Shown here: one piece after another, positions 44,096 through 54,174 of the stretch | How the letters are laid out: each line of letters starts with the position of its first letter | Numbering within the stretch: position 1 is the first letter of the stretch | Assembly (NCBI RefSeq): GCF_932526225.1 | Contig: NC_064041.1 | Location: 16,553,888-16,617,887, forward strand | Source of the DNA: Nematostella vectensis | Taxonomy: Eukaryota; Cnidaria; Anthozoa; Actiniaria; Edwardsiidae | Direction: 5' to 3' | Length of the DNA stretch: 64,000 bases | Position numbers and translations under genes: made by a program | The notes under the pieces: model-generated | What the model was told of the DNA's origin: nothing | The model's database searches: none | Seen by the model: only the letters and a program-made list of their open reading frames with translations

Positions 44096-44508
44096 ATGGC
44101 CTCTGTCGCGATTTTGATCGGCGGCGCCGTCCTGAACGCGACTGCATTCGTTGGCGGCAACTACCTCGCAAAGTTCCTGTCGAACGATGAGAGCCCCGCC
44201 TTAGCCGAGAAGGAGAGGCACGACAAGGCCCTGGAGAAATACCAACAAGACTATGGACGCTACCAACAGCGGCGACAAAAAATCCTCGATTGGCAAGCTC
44301 AAAGTCGCGAGGGAGGTGCCCTCGCAAAGCAGAACTTCACCGACACCGACTACGCGCTCAAACTCTACAACCAGACCACCCTGGAGTCGATGCGGGCCCC
44401 GAGCTGTCCGACTACTACGTCCCCAGCAAAACGCAGAAGAACGCCGAGTTGGCGTACATAGGCGCCGGCGCTCTCGCCATCGGCTACGCAGCTAGCCGCT
44501 TGCTGTGA
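44096..44508 (+). pseudogene. Small membrane protein gene with one frameshift (about 137 codons)
   Basis: Two overlapping frames (44096-44461 and up to 44508) make one plausible protein. It has an N-terminal membrane helix (ILIGGAVLNATAFVGGNYLA), a charged coiled-coil middle (ERHDKALEKYQQDYGRYQQRR), then after the break ELSDYYVPSKTQKNAE and a C-terminal membrane helix (IGAGALAIGYAASRLL). The frame changes near 44390-44402, in GCGGGCCCCGAG, consistent with one missing base. Whether this is a true mutation or a homopolymer sequencing error cannot be decided here. No function known. Confidence 0.65.
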
Positions 44509-44647
44509 TGCAGCTGCCATCGAAACGCGTATACGTGCGTATGCGTCTAGGCGGCCTTTTTCCAAGCTGTGCGTATACGTACGCCGAAGGCTGAGCAGAC
44601 GGCATCCGCCTGTTAGAGACTGATTCCCCCGTCGCGATACGCACGTA
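44509..44647. other. Intergenic stretch before the integrase
   Basis: About 140 bp without a gene, rich in alternating GCGTATACGTACG-type sequence with short inverted repeats. It could hold the 3' end of the small membrane gene and the integrase promoter. Confidence 0.35.
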
Positions 44648-45601
44648 ATGGCCCGCCGGAACGGCAAGCGCATGTCCGACGAAGAGCTCGATGCGTTCCT
44701 TCGTCCTATATACTACGCCAGAGGTGGTTTCCAGGGAGTGACCGCCCTGCATGCCAAACTTCCCAAGGGCTCAGCCTCCATAGATCGAGTGCGCAAGTGG
44801 GTGGGCTCGCAGCCCGTCGGGGGCTACACACAGACGTCCCCTCCTCCGACTACCTACGCCCACTTCTCGGAGCAGATACCAAACCGTATCCACCAGTCGG
44901 ACCTGCTGTTCTTACCAACCGACCGCGGGTACAAGTATGGCCTGACTGTCGTTGACGTTGCTTCACGGTATAAAGCCGCCCGCCCACTGAGGACTAAGAG
45001 CGCGGCCGTCGTCTCCCGCGAACTCGCTGGTATCTATGAAGAGGGACCTCTCACATGGCCTAAAGTCCTCATGGTTGATGACGGCACGGAGTTCAAGGGC
45101 GCTACCACGAAGCTCCTAACAGACCGCGGGGTGGAGGTCCGACGGGCTGAGCCAGGGCACCACAGGAGCCAAGCTTTCGCCGAGTCTTTCCATCGCTGGC
45201 TGGCGCAGCGCCTATTTCGTGCGCAGTACTCGAAGGAGCTTGCGTCCGGCAAGACAAACCGCGAGTGGGTTACTACTCTGCCAATCGTCATCTCGGACAT
45301 GAACGCAACGAAGACTCGCATAACTGGCCTTGCGCCTGAGGACGCAATTAAGCTGAGGCGCGTGCCTCTCAAAGCCGAAAAGCCTCCCCTAGAGGTCCCC
45401 TTGGAGGTCGGGACGGGGGTGTACATCGCCGTAAACGAGGAAGACCTTCAGGACAAGGGCCGACGGCGAGCGACGGACCCGTGGTGGACAAGCAAGGCAT
45501 ACCCGATACTAAAGAGGGTCATGGAGCCCGGACAGCCTGTGTTTTATTACACGGCGTACTCTAAGCACGGCTTCACGCGATCGCAGTTGCGCGTTGCGTG
45601 A
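44648..45601 (+). CDS. rve-family integrase, Maverick/Polinton-like, 317 residues
   Basis: Joins the linear element DNA into host DNA by strand transfer. Residues 10-66 are an N-terminal region with YYARGGFQGVTALHAKL and RKWV, resembling the Polinton-type integrase N-terminus; no HHCC zinc finger is visible. The RNase-H-like core carries the acidic triad: Asp85 (HQSDLLF), Asp144 (VDDGTEF) and Glu179 (FAESFHRW), with 34 residues between the last two. The C-terminus (about 245-317) is a basic, beta-rich region (RRRATDPWW, GFTRSQLRVA), probably a small DNA- or chromatin-binding fold. The frame is complete and the ATG is clear. It is tail-to-tail with the replication gene, with no spacer. The terminal repeats and target duplication fit its activity. 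Confidence 0.9.
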   Translation: MARRNGKRMSDEELDAFLRPIYYARGGFQGVTALHAKLPKGSASIDRVRKWVGSQPVGGYTQTSPPPTTYAHFSEQIPNRIHQSDLLFLPTDRGYKYGLTVVDVASRYKAARPLRTKSAAVVSRELAGIYEEGPLTWPKVLMVDDGTEFKGATTKLLTDRGVEVRRAEPGHHRSQAFAESFHRWLAQRLFRAQYSKELASGKTNREWVTTLPIVISDMNATKTRITGLAPEDAIKLRRVPLKAEKPPLEVPLEVGTGVYIAVNEEDLQDKGRRRATDPWWTSKAYPILKRVMEPGQPVFYYTAYSKHGFTRSQLRVA

Positions 45602-48341
45602 TCAGCGCTTGTGCCTTCTGTTGCAGCTAAGGCACGCGAGTCTGACATTCCACTTGTAGTGACCCTGACTGTCGTCCAGCCGGTCGATGCTGAAGCATTG
45701 GGGATGACTCTTGGTGTACCCCTGAAGCAGAAGCTGAGTGCCACAGACCGTGCACTTCTTTTCCGCGTCAGCAATCATGCCGAGTACGTGGTCTACCGTC
45801 AGAACGTGCTGCGATCCAGTGTACTTTGTGCGACCCTTTTGCCTGTCGTCTATAGCGTATCGCTTGATTCGCGCTATAATGAGCTCTTCACTGGGCGTAG
45901 CCTGCAGTCCTGTGGGGACCAAGGCACCTGGGGTGTCATCGGGGGGGATCACGCGGACTATCTGTTCGGCGAGCCGCACGCGGGAGATGCCGGTGTACAC
46001 AGCATTCGTGATCCAGCCCTCTAAGCTGTGGTCTATGATAAACAGACGTCTTGGGTTCTGGATGGTCTTGCCCTGCACCCGGTGGACTGTCCCCCAGCCC
46101 GCGTATTTCCACTCGAGGGGAAGCCCGTTAAGGACCACGCCGAGAGGGACCTCGACTACCGTGCCTTTGTACGCGTCGACCTTCTCGCCCCTTTTGCCTG
46201 GCACGGGCACCGGCCGTCCTTGTTTGCGATAACGATGCGCGGATGGTTGCTGGCAGTCGGGGGTAGTTTTTCCTGTGGTGCTCGACCAACCGCTGCTGGA
46301 CAAGGGCCCCCATCTTGTTGGTCGAGCACACCCACATATCGCTTGGGTGGGCCCGCTCGATCGCCGCGTCGAACGCCACCCCATCCCACTCCTCCCGAAA
46401 CACCTCAAGCTGTTGGGAGTCTGGCTGACACCAAATCCGGCCCTTTATGTCGTGGAGCCTGGAGGAAGGGGCGGCAGAGCCGCAGTCGCATGTACTGTAC
46501 GGACTTCCGCAGTCTTCACACAGGCAGCGGTAGTCGGACTCGAACCAGCGGATGTTCCCTTGTGCCCACTCCTTGAGCATATCGTGAGGCCCCTCTTTAT
46601 CTCCCCAGGGCGGGACCTGTCCATAGTCGCCACAACACACTACCTGACACGGCCGCGTGGCGAGATACCCTAGGATGGCGCGCAGCACTTTAGTCTGCAC
46701 CTTACAGCACTCGTCGATGATGATCACTTCTGCGAGACGGTCGAGTTTGTGCCCCAGCTCGGAAGGTCTCCACTCCTCTATCGGCTTCTCCGCTGGTATG
46801 CAGAGGTAGTGGTGGTAGGTTTGGGCCTTCACCGCGAGGCGCGGGTTGTTGCGATGGTCGTGGGTGAGGTCGTTCTCGGGGGTGAGCACCACAGCGTTGC
46901 GGCCACGGAACATGCTCACCGCCCACTCGGTCTTCCCCGATCCTCCCTGGCCGGCTAGATACATCCTTGCAGAGGTCGCGGCCACTAGATCGCACGGCAG
47001 ACTCGGCGCAGTGCTTGGCTCCCTAGCCAAGCACCCCGACCTCTTCGGACCCCAAGCCGCCTCGGGCCGCCACTCGTACCCAGGCCTCTTGTGGCGCCAC
47101 TCTCCGTACCTCGGGTTTCGCTCCACGAGCTTCACACCACTGGGCACCGCCTTTGCGTATATGGCATCTGTGCACACACGGAGGACGTCTTCGCGAGGGA
47201 ACCGCCTCAACATGCGTCGCAACGCTATGTTTGTGTACGCCAAGACGAAGGCCCTGATGTGGTACCATTGTGAGCGCCTGACTCCGTCATTGTATTGGAT
47301 CAGATGAACCTCGTCGGCATGCTCGAAGTTGAGTAAGAGGTCGGTACCCGCAAGGAGGTTTGTCAGATACGCGGCTTCTTCACGGTCGCGGACTACGATC
47401 GAGGACTCGTCGCCATGGCGAGCGCACTTGCCTACGAAGCGCACAGCGAGATCTCGACCCTGCGAGTCTTCGCCTCCGGGGCTGGAGTGGGGGAACTTGA
47501 TGGAGTCCTTTTTTCCGACACTATACAACACCTCCCTCGCCGCGGCCATGGCGAGGTCACCCGAGTCTAGCAGGTCCTTGAGCTCTGGCGTGGTGATCCA
47601 GCCCTCGTTTTGTTCCAAGTGCTGCCCTACCCTCCCGGAAGTGTAGGGGTGGCATGCCTCGGAGAACCCCCACTCGGTCAACTGAATGGCCCCGGTCAGT
47701 TGAAGAACCTCGCTCAATGGCCGTCCCGCAACATCCGCGATACGATACACGTTCGTAGGGAAGCCGTATTTCCGTACCAGATCAATGGCGTCCGAGGCGC
47801 CGCCGAAGACACTGTCCTCGCATCCTAGGTACGCCGCACGCATGTCGATATGCTCATGGGGCCGCGCCCCTAAGTTTTCCCTGCTATTCCACACCTTGGA
47901 CTCAACCTGCGCCGCTCGCCAGACGTCCCTGTATTTAAGGGGCGTTGGCCTGATGTTTTCTCTTCGGGTCCACTTCTTGAAGCGATACCCTATTGCGCCA
48001 CCCATCGAGTGCGTAGCTTCGATGTACTCTTGTACATCCGCTGCGATGTCAGATAAGACGGGTGCGAACAACTTCCGAGCGCGCCTCTCGACGCCGCGCA
48101 TCCTCTGCCCCTCACGATTCGCTCCGCAGGGGCGACACAGCCGCGTCTCCGACTGGGTCCCTATGCCGCAGCACCTGCACGGCACGGGGAGGGGGCTGCC
48201 CTTACGGAGCCTTTGGAGGTGCACCTTGCAGTAGGTGTCCAAGCACCTCCGGCCGCACGTGTTTGCGCGGCCGATCCTTAGCCACCCGCAGTAATCTTTT
48301 CCGCGTCCCATCCTTCGAACGCTCGGTATACCACAGGACAT
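45602..48341 (-). pseudogene. Polymerase-like / SF1 helicase / HNH fusion protein, frameshifted (about 910 codons)
   Basis: The element's replication protein, inferred. Frame one (48341 to about 46130) has a Cys-rich, zinc-binding-like N-terminus (about 18-72), then a family-B-polymerase-like palm: HIDMRAAYL (motif A, about 164-172) and RVCTDAIYA (motif C, about 388-396) after a helical YHIRAFVLAYTNIALRR. I see no exonuclease domain and no clear KxxxNSxYG. A superfamily 1 helicase follows: Walker A GQGGSGKT (464-471), Walker B IIIDE (about 540-544), CCGDYGQVPP (motif III). Frame two (46408 to 45602) continues with TVHRVQGKT and YTGISRV (motifs V and VI), then an HNH/endonuclease-VII-like tail (CTVC, SIDRLDD, LACLSCN). 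The frame changes between 46128 and 46408. The ATG at 48339-48341 is preferred over an upstream TTG. Confidence 0.75.
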
Positions 48342-48375
48342 ACGAATGTCTAATTGAAAACCCAACGCCTAATTA

Positions 48376-48708
48376 ATTATTCATGAACGCGAAGCACCGC
48401 AGCCCGATTGGTTATTCGTGTTCGCGAAACACCTGCCCCTAATTGATTATTCGTGTTCGCGAAATCTATTTTGCCTACATTAACTTCGCCGAATGTCAGA
48501 CTCAAACTACCCAGTCCGACAGTCGACGTAGTCGGCCAGATGGCCGCCGACGGACTCCCGGCGGAACACCGGCCCTGATTGATTATTCGCGTTCGCGAAA
48601 TCTATTTTGCTTACATTAACTTTTGCCGATTGTTTATGCAGGCGAAACAACCGCCCGCATTCCACACATTCCACACATTCCATAGACTGAACCCGCCCAG
48701 TCCCCCCC
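48376..48708 (-). repeat. Right terminal inverted repeat (333 bp)
   Basis: Reverse complement of 36066-36398, same length, three substitutions by eye. The inner edge lies 35 bp upstream of the replication protein's ATG, so this repeat probably contains part of that gene's promoter as well as the iterons. Confidence 0.95.
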
Positions 48709-48714
48709 TGTACA
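48709..48714 (+). repeat. Right target-site duplication TGTACA
   Basis: Second copy of the TGTACA seen at 36060-36065. Directly after it the satellite unit resumes with CGATAAAAGACAATGCGCCC, exactly as in empty units. Confidence 0.8.
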
Positions 48715-51682
48715 CGATAAAAGACAATGCGCCCGTGCGTTACGATGCCACGCGCCAACATAGCGAGCCCCCAAGGGACTCAAGACGCCCAAATAGACCT
48801 GTATTTTTTTTCACCCTCTATCTCAGCGAGCTGTGCGTGGCGTAACCGTATTACAGGCCTGGGATCCTGGTTATTGTCCTCCCCATTAATGCGCGGGTCG
48901 GAATACCTTGCAAGAGTGTTGTACAGCATATTCGCCGGAAATATCGGTGCTTGGGGCCTTCGGGTTCTTTACAGCCTTCCGTAAAAGCCTTGTGCTGCCA
49001 TACCGATTGGGTAATCCGTATGTATGGTTTCCGTTTTGTTTTTCAGGTCGGGTTCGATCCCATGCCAATGGCATTTTTTTCTTTTTTTTTTCTATTAATT
49101 TTTTGTTTTTTCGTAGAGCTTAACCCCTGCGTAGTTTTCTCAAAAATAAGAAGAAAAAAAAAAAAAAAAACAGACCATCCAAACAACCGTCTGACTTTGG
49201 GAAGAGGAGTGTTGACTGGCCCTCCCCCTCGTGAATTTTTCTCCGGATCTCCGGATCAATTCCGTAATGGCATCCATCGGAGTATGGAAATGGACCTGGA
49301 GGATACAAGCCTGGTATACATCATACATCTAGCAAAATGAGCTTGCTAGATTTACTGATGTCAACATTAGAAGGGGGAGGGACACTCTTTTCATACAGTA
49401 CAATATTGCAGTTGTTACCTATTATTGAATAAGTGGGTAACATGTCTTTGTTTATCAAACAAGGTCTATTTCTGAGACAAGCAAATTCAAAGGAGAGCTG
49501 TTGAAATAACAGGGGAATGTTGAAGGAAAAACAATTATCTGATTAAAAAACTACTGTAGATTCCTTTGCACGAAGATAATAACAAACATAATTTTGATTG
49601 TTATTTAGGAGGAACGAGACGAGTTCTACAACATACTATGAAAAGTATGTATTACTCATCTAAATTATACAAGTAAAAAATTCTATTCAAAAAACATACT
49701 GTAAGTAATTAGGTAAATCCTAAAACATGTATAACATGTACAACACACTAAAAACTCCATGGCTATTGACTGTTTTGTACTCACATGTTTTTACAGTATA
49801 TACAATTTCATTCTGGTACATCTTGTGGTCACTGTGCCATCTTCAGGGCCACACCCAAAGCACCTGTGCACCCCATCCACCTAAGGGTGTCGGCTGCACA
49901 GGTGTTCCTGATGAAGGAGGGTAAGGAGGGCAGGAAAAGGTTCTGCGACACCTTGCTTTTATGGACCCCTATGATTCCGAGTTGAGTGTGGCCCCTGTAG
50001 ATGTTGACAGGTCAACCTCACAGCCACATGAAAGAAATGCCTAATATCTTATGCTTTACAGTGAGTGTTTTGCAGTCAAGTTGGTTTCTGTTAGTGGGTA
50101 AAAATTATTATAAATAATTGTAATCATGACTATGGTCACACTGTACATATAGAACTGTAAATGAATAGAAAAAAAGTATATATTTCCAGTCAAACTACAG
50201 AATTGCATGATAACCTTGAAAGTATTGAATAAAAGACTGCAAAACCAACATCTTTTGTACTAGTTGCTTAGTTGGTTGAATTGACCACGGGCAATTTTAA
50301 GCTGAATTCCTCCTTCCCCCACTCCCCCACCCCAGAAAAAAAATAATAAAAGAAAACTAAAACTAAAACAAAACCAACAGAGACCACCTCCAGCTATTTT
50401 CTCTTATTTTTTTTACAGCTATTTAAAGGGGCAGTGCCATGGTAAGTGCTTTCAATAGCTCTCTGAACCTGACACAATGAAATTTAGTAAACTCTAATAC
50501 TGACTTATGAGCTTTTGGTACATGTGGGGGACTTAAATTCAAAGAAAATGACCACAAACTGTCAATAAACATAGTTTCTATAAAATATTGCTTTCAATAA
50601 AATATTGCATATTATTTTAACAAGGTATTGACAGCTTTTAAAAAGTTCAACTATTTGTAGGCGATTAAAAGCCTACAATAAACACTGACATGCGCAGTAC
50701 CATGACGCTGTCCCTTAAAGTCTTTCATTGCCATAACGCCCTGAGACGCCTGTAAAATATAGGCCCAACTCCAAAACGTCAAAAATGCAAACTAAACATC
50801 ACCAGACCCGGATACTCATAGATTCATCCAAGGCATAGACGACCTGCAAAAGCGCATCTAAGCAATGTAATAGAATTGACTCTTTTTTCAAAATATCAAC
50901 CTTAATTGCTGACCAATTCGTAATAAAATGCTTAAACTTAGAAACATTTCTTACCAAAAAAGACACAAAATTCCGAACTACAAATAGAGACAAGCAAACA
51001 CAGATCAAGTCACCAATAGATACCTTTATTGCGCTCCGTCAGGTCCCATTTTACAGCAATCAGTCACAATAATCAATGCTAGAACCTCCATTAAAAGCGA
51101 GTCACCATTGTTAGCCTATTTTGCATGCCTGCACTGCATCATGGGAGTCTTGGAAACACCTTGACAGACAGGCGGGCAATCTCCTCCCCCAGAATCATAA
51201 CAGTTTTTTTTATAAGTCGCATTGCCCCGAAGCCAAACAAAACATTTCCAGGTCCAAGGAACCCAGAATAAGCCTGAAAACATTTTTCAGTCAACGGTAG
51301 CTTAGCTTAACTGGTAGTGTTGGACTTGAAATAGGGGGGGAGGTTTCTGTTTTCAGTCTGTTTTTCTTACAATGTTGCTCAAAAGTTCCCAGGAGCGAAA
51401 GGGTTAAAGTGAAATACAGCTATACTTAGTCAGCGTAGACAGTATTGCTGATTTTGTCGATATTCTATGCGATTTTACAAACCTCTCCCCCTTACGTCTT
51501 TCATTGCATTTTTTATTTTTTTTTAATGAATATTTAGGCCGGTGAATAGCTTAATAAGCTCTACAAAGAAAAATAGAATCGCCAAATCGCACTTTTTTTA
51601 TTTCTATTTATTTTTGCTTTTTGCATGATATTAAAAAAACGGTTCCTAAAAAAAACGTTTTTCTTTCTTCGCTTGTTTGATG
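48709..51682 (+). repeat. Remainder of the satellite unit split by the virus-like element
   Basis: Together with 36057-36065 this makes one A unit of about 2977 bp. MITE copy at 50427-50715. The GC-rich core and the tRNA-like segment (about 49005-49075) are intact. Variants GGTACATCTTGTGG and GCTATTGACTG resemble the unit at 12181 more than the immediately preceding units. No gene is seen. Confidence 0.95.
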
Positions 51683-52440
51683 TCCTGTACACGATAAAAG
51701 ACAATGCGCCCGTGCGTTACGATGCCACGCGCCAACATAGCGAGCCCCCAAGGGACTCAAGACGCCCAAATAGACCTGTATTTTTTTTTTCACCCTCTAT
51801 CTCAGCGAGCTGTGCGTGGCGTAACGGTATTACAGGCCTGGGATCCTGGTTATTGTCCTCCCCATTAATGCGCGGGTCGGAATACCTTGCAAGAGTGTTG
51901 TACTGCATATTCGCCGGAAATATCGGTGCTTGGGGCCTTCGGGTTCTTTACAGCCTTCCGTAAAAGCCTTGTGCTGCCATACCGATTGGGTAATCCGTAG
52001 GTATGGTTTCCGTTTTGTTTTTCAGGTCGGGTTCGATCCCATGCCAATGGCATTTTTTTCTTTTTTTTTCTATTTAATTTTTTTTTTCGTAGAGCTTAAC
52101 CCCTCTCACTCCTGCGTAGTTTTCGGAAAAATAATAAGAAAAAAAAAACAAGAAAAAAAAAACAAAACAAAAAAAACAGACCATCCAAACAACCGTCTGA
52201 CTTTGGGGAGAGGAGTGTTGACTGGCCCTCCCCCTCGTGAATTTTTCTCCGGATCTCCGGATCAATTCCGTAATGGCATCCATCGGAGTATGGAAATGGA
52301 CCTGGAGGATACAAGCCTGGTATACATCATACATCTAGCAAAATGAGCTTGCTAGATTTACTGATGTCAACATCAGAAGGGGGAGGGACACTCTTTTCAT
52401 ACAGTACAATATTGCAGTTGTTACCTATTATTGAATAAGT
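51683..52440 (+). repeat. Last partial type-A unit, ending at the A/B junction
   Basis: Type-A sequence from the landmark through the core, tRNA-like segment and ~170 bp segment. Around 52430-52442 (AATAAGTTTGTAACATG) it changes to the type-B version, which continues to the end of the window. Confidence 0.85.
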
Positions 52441-52499
52441 TTGTAACATGTCTTTGTTTATTAAGCAAGGTCTATTTCTGAGACAAGCAAACTCGAAGT

Positions 52500-53296
52500 C
52501 TTACCAAGGAATTCTCCATCTCTACTTAATTTCATAGTAGACGACATCAATCATTATGCAGTTACTAATAATATGAAACTTAATCCATTTAAGTGTAAGA
52601 CCATGGATGTAGACGTACCGTAGTTGTGTGTGGCAGCCTGTGGTTATCGGGACCACGGCGGTGGAATGCGTCAAATCGTTTAAGTTACTCGGTATTTATA
52701 TATCCGACGATTTGAAGTGGACCAGCCACATCGATTACGTTATTAAGAAGGCGAATAAAAGAATTTACGCGATAAGAATACTGAAAAGATCAGGTGTGCA
52801 TGTAAGAGATATTGTCGAGGTATACTGCACCCTTATTCGCTCAATCTTAGAGTATGGTGCCCCAGTATACTCTAACCTCACTGAATTTCTCTCTAATGCT
52901 ATTGAGAGGATTCAACAACGAGCACTTAAGATCATCTTTCCCGGGATACCATACTCCGATTGCCTGATGAAGGCCGGCATTAGATCTCTAAAGGACAGAA
53001 GAGCCGAACTCTGCAAAGAGTTCATGAGAAGCTTACGTAGGGACAATCCATTACATCAGATTGCCTCGTCGAGAACCACAAAGCCACTACACCAATATAA
53101 TTTAAGAGCAGATAGAAAGATCGTACCCGCCCTTTGCAACACTAACAGGCTGGCGGACTTTGTCACTGTTAAATTTGTGGAATTTCTCCAATTCATGTAA
53201 TTATTTGTATTTTATGTACGTCAGTATTTATATTCCGTGTGCGCAGACACCCGTATTTCAGATTAATTTGCAAGTGGTACAATAAACTATCTATCT
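52500..53296 (+). mobile_element. Severely 5'-truncated LINE fragment
   Basis: It splits the type-B sequence that in the unit at 62.1 kb reads CAAACTCAAGTAAGGCTG without a gap. AAGT at 52496-52499 and 53297-53300 is a possible short target duplication. The 3' end carries an ATCT-repeat tail (CTATCTATCT). The rest of the element is missing. Confidence 0.8.
52522..53200 (+). pseudogene. C-terminal part of a LINE reverse transcriptase, frameshifted
   Basis: Contains the end of an RT domain. A first frame with NNMKLNPFKCKTM (about 52570-52610) stops at TAG near 52620. A second frame (52628-53200, 190 codons) has FKLLGIYISDDLKW, the thumb and the connection region (IRSILEYGAPVYSNL, IERIQQRALKIIFPG). 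It resembles CR1/jockey-type C-termini and is a different family from the LINE at 7129-9712. Not functional. Confidence 0.85.
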
Positions 53297-53534
53297 AAGT
53301 AAGGCTGTTGAAATAACAGGTGAGTGTTAAAAGAAAAACAATTATCTGATTAGAAAACTACTGTAGATTCCTTTGCACCAAAATAAGAACAAACTTCATT
53401 TTGTTTGTTATTTATGAGGAACGAGATGAGCTCTACAAAGCCATAAAGAAATATGTATTGCTCATCTAAATTATACAAGTAAATAATAATATTAAAAAAG
53501 AACTACTGTAAGTAATTAGAGTGGTTTTCATTAA

Positions 53535-53643
53535 CCCGTGAAACAAAGTGTGATAGTTAAACGGTAATAGTTAGTAAAACACAAAAAAGTACAATAGAAT
53601 CAGATCACCACAAAGTGTAATACGCTAAAGCGTAGTTCACGGG
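53535..53643. mobile_element. Short TTAA-flanked MITE, 109 bp, type-B units only
   Basis: Terminal inverted repeats CCCGTGAA / TTCACGGG, flanked on both sides by TTAA; the 5'-CCC...GGG-3' ends and TTAA site fit non-autonomous piggyBac-like elements. Other copies are at 60346-60454 (one left-end mutation) and 62348-62455. Type-A units lack it at the corresponding place, so it entered the B lineage after A and B separated, or was lost from A. Confidence 0.75.
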
Positions 53644-53833
53644 TTAATGAAGGTTTTGACATTTCAACCTTACATCCACATGAAAGTAATGCCTAATATC
53701 GAGTGCCCTACAGTAAGTGTTTTGCAGTCAAGTTGTTTTCTGTTAGTAGGTAAAAAAATATTCTAAATAATAGTAATCATAGCTATGGTCACCACTTACA
53801 CATATAGAACTTGTAATGAAAAGAAAGAAAAAA

Positions 53834-53858
53834 AATATATATATATATATATATATAT
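53834..53858. repeat. AT microsatellite, left of the Penelope-like element
   Basis: About 12 AT repeats, continuous in other B units with the stretch now found at 58375-58421 on the other side of the insertion. Confidence 0.9.
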
Positions 53859-53954
53859 AAAATGATGGTTGAAGGCTTTCATAGAAAGTGCTCAATACTC
53901 GAAAGTAGAGCGGTGTATAGTGTTGGTTTGAGAAAAATACAAACTACATAGGTT

Positions 53955-53995
53955 TCCCTACAGGTCTGTTTCGTGGTTGCCCACTCATCAGGGGA
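53955..53995 (-). ncRNA. Hammerhead ribozyme motif, copy 1 (Penelope pseudo-LTR)
   Basis: Read on the minus strand: UCCC, then CUGAUGA, a stem GUGG-GCAA-CCAC with tetraloop, then GAAAC, a very short third stem (CAG/CUG) and UA before GGGA, which pairs with the first UCCC. This is the conserved hammerhead core with the minimal stem III reported for ribozymes of Penelope-like elements. It could self-cleave the tandem transcript, probably as a dimer. Confidence 0.85.
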
Positions 53996-54174
53996 TTTAA
54001 TGAGAATATTCCTACCATCGTATATATACTATTAACATTGAAATTTACATAATAATAGACTGATAGTTTTAGCTAATGCGGCAAGAGGAACAATAGCTAG
54101 TTACATAAATATGCAGGGCGGAACGTGTGAAAAATTGATAGCGCGAAAATTTAACGGTGACGGGATTAACAGTT

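Larger units (their letters stand above)
36066..48708. mobile_element. Complete integrated virus-like element, Maverick/Polinton-related (12,643 bp)
   Basis: A GC-rich block bounded by 333 bp terminal inverted repeats and a short target duplication, inserted in one satellite unit. It carries eleven densely packed genes, including a capsid-like protein, a packaging-type ATPase, an rve integrase with a Polinton-like layout, and a polymerase-helicase-nuclease fusion. Coding genes with capsid plus integrase plus packaging ATPase place it with the Maverick/Polinton and Polinton-like viruses, but it lacks a recognisable conventional protein-primed polymerase B and an adenain-type protease. Three genes have single frameshifts. 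I cannot assign it to a named lineage from sequence alone. Confidence 0.9.
52441..53858 (+). repeat. Type-B satellite, first part, with LINE fragment and AT repeat
   Basis: Type-B sequence interrupted at 52500-53296 by a LINE fragment. It holds a short TTAA-flanked MITE (53535-53643) and ends in an AT microsatellite (about 53834-53858) into which the Penelope-like element is inserted. Confidence 0.85.
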
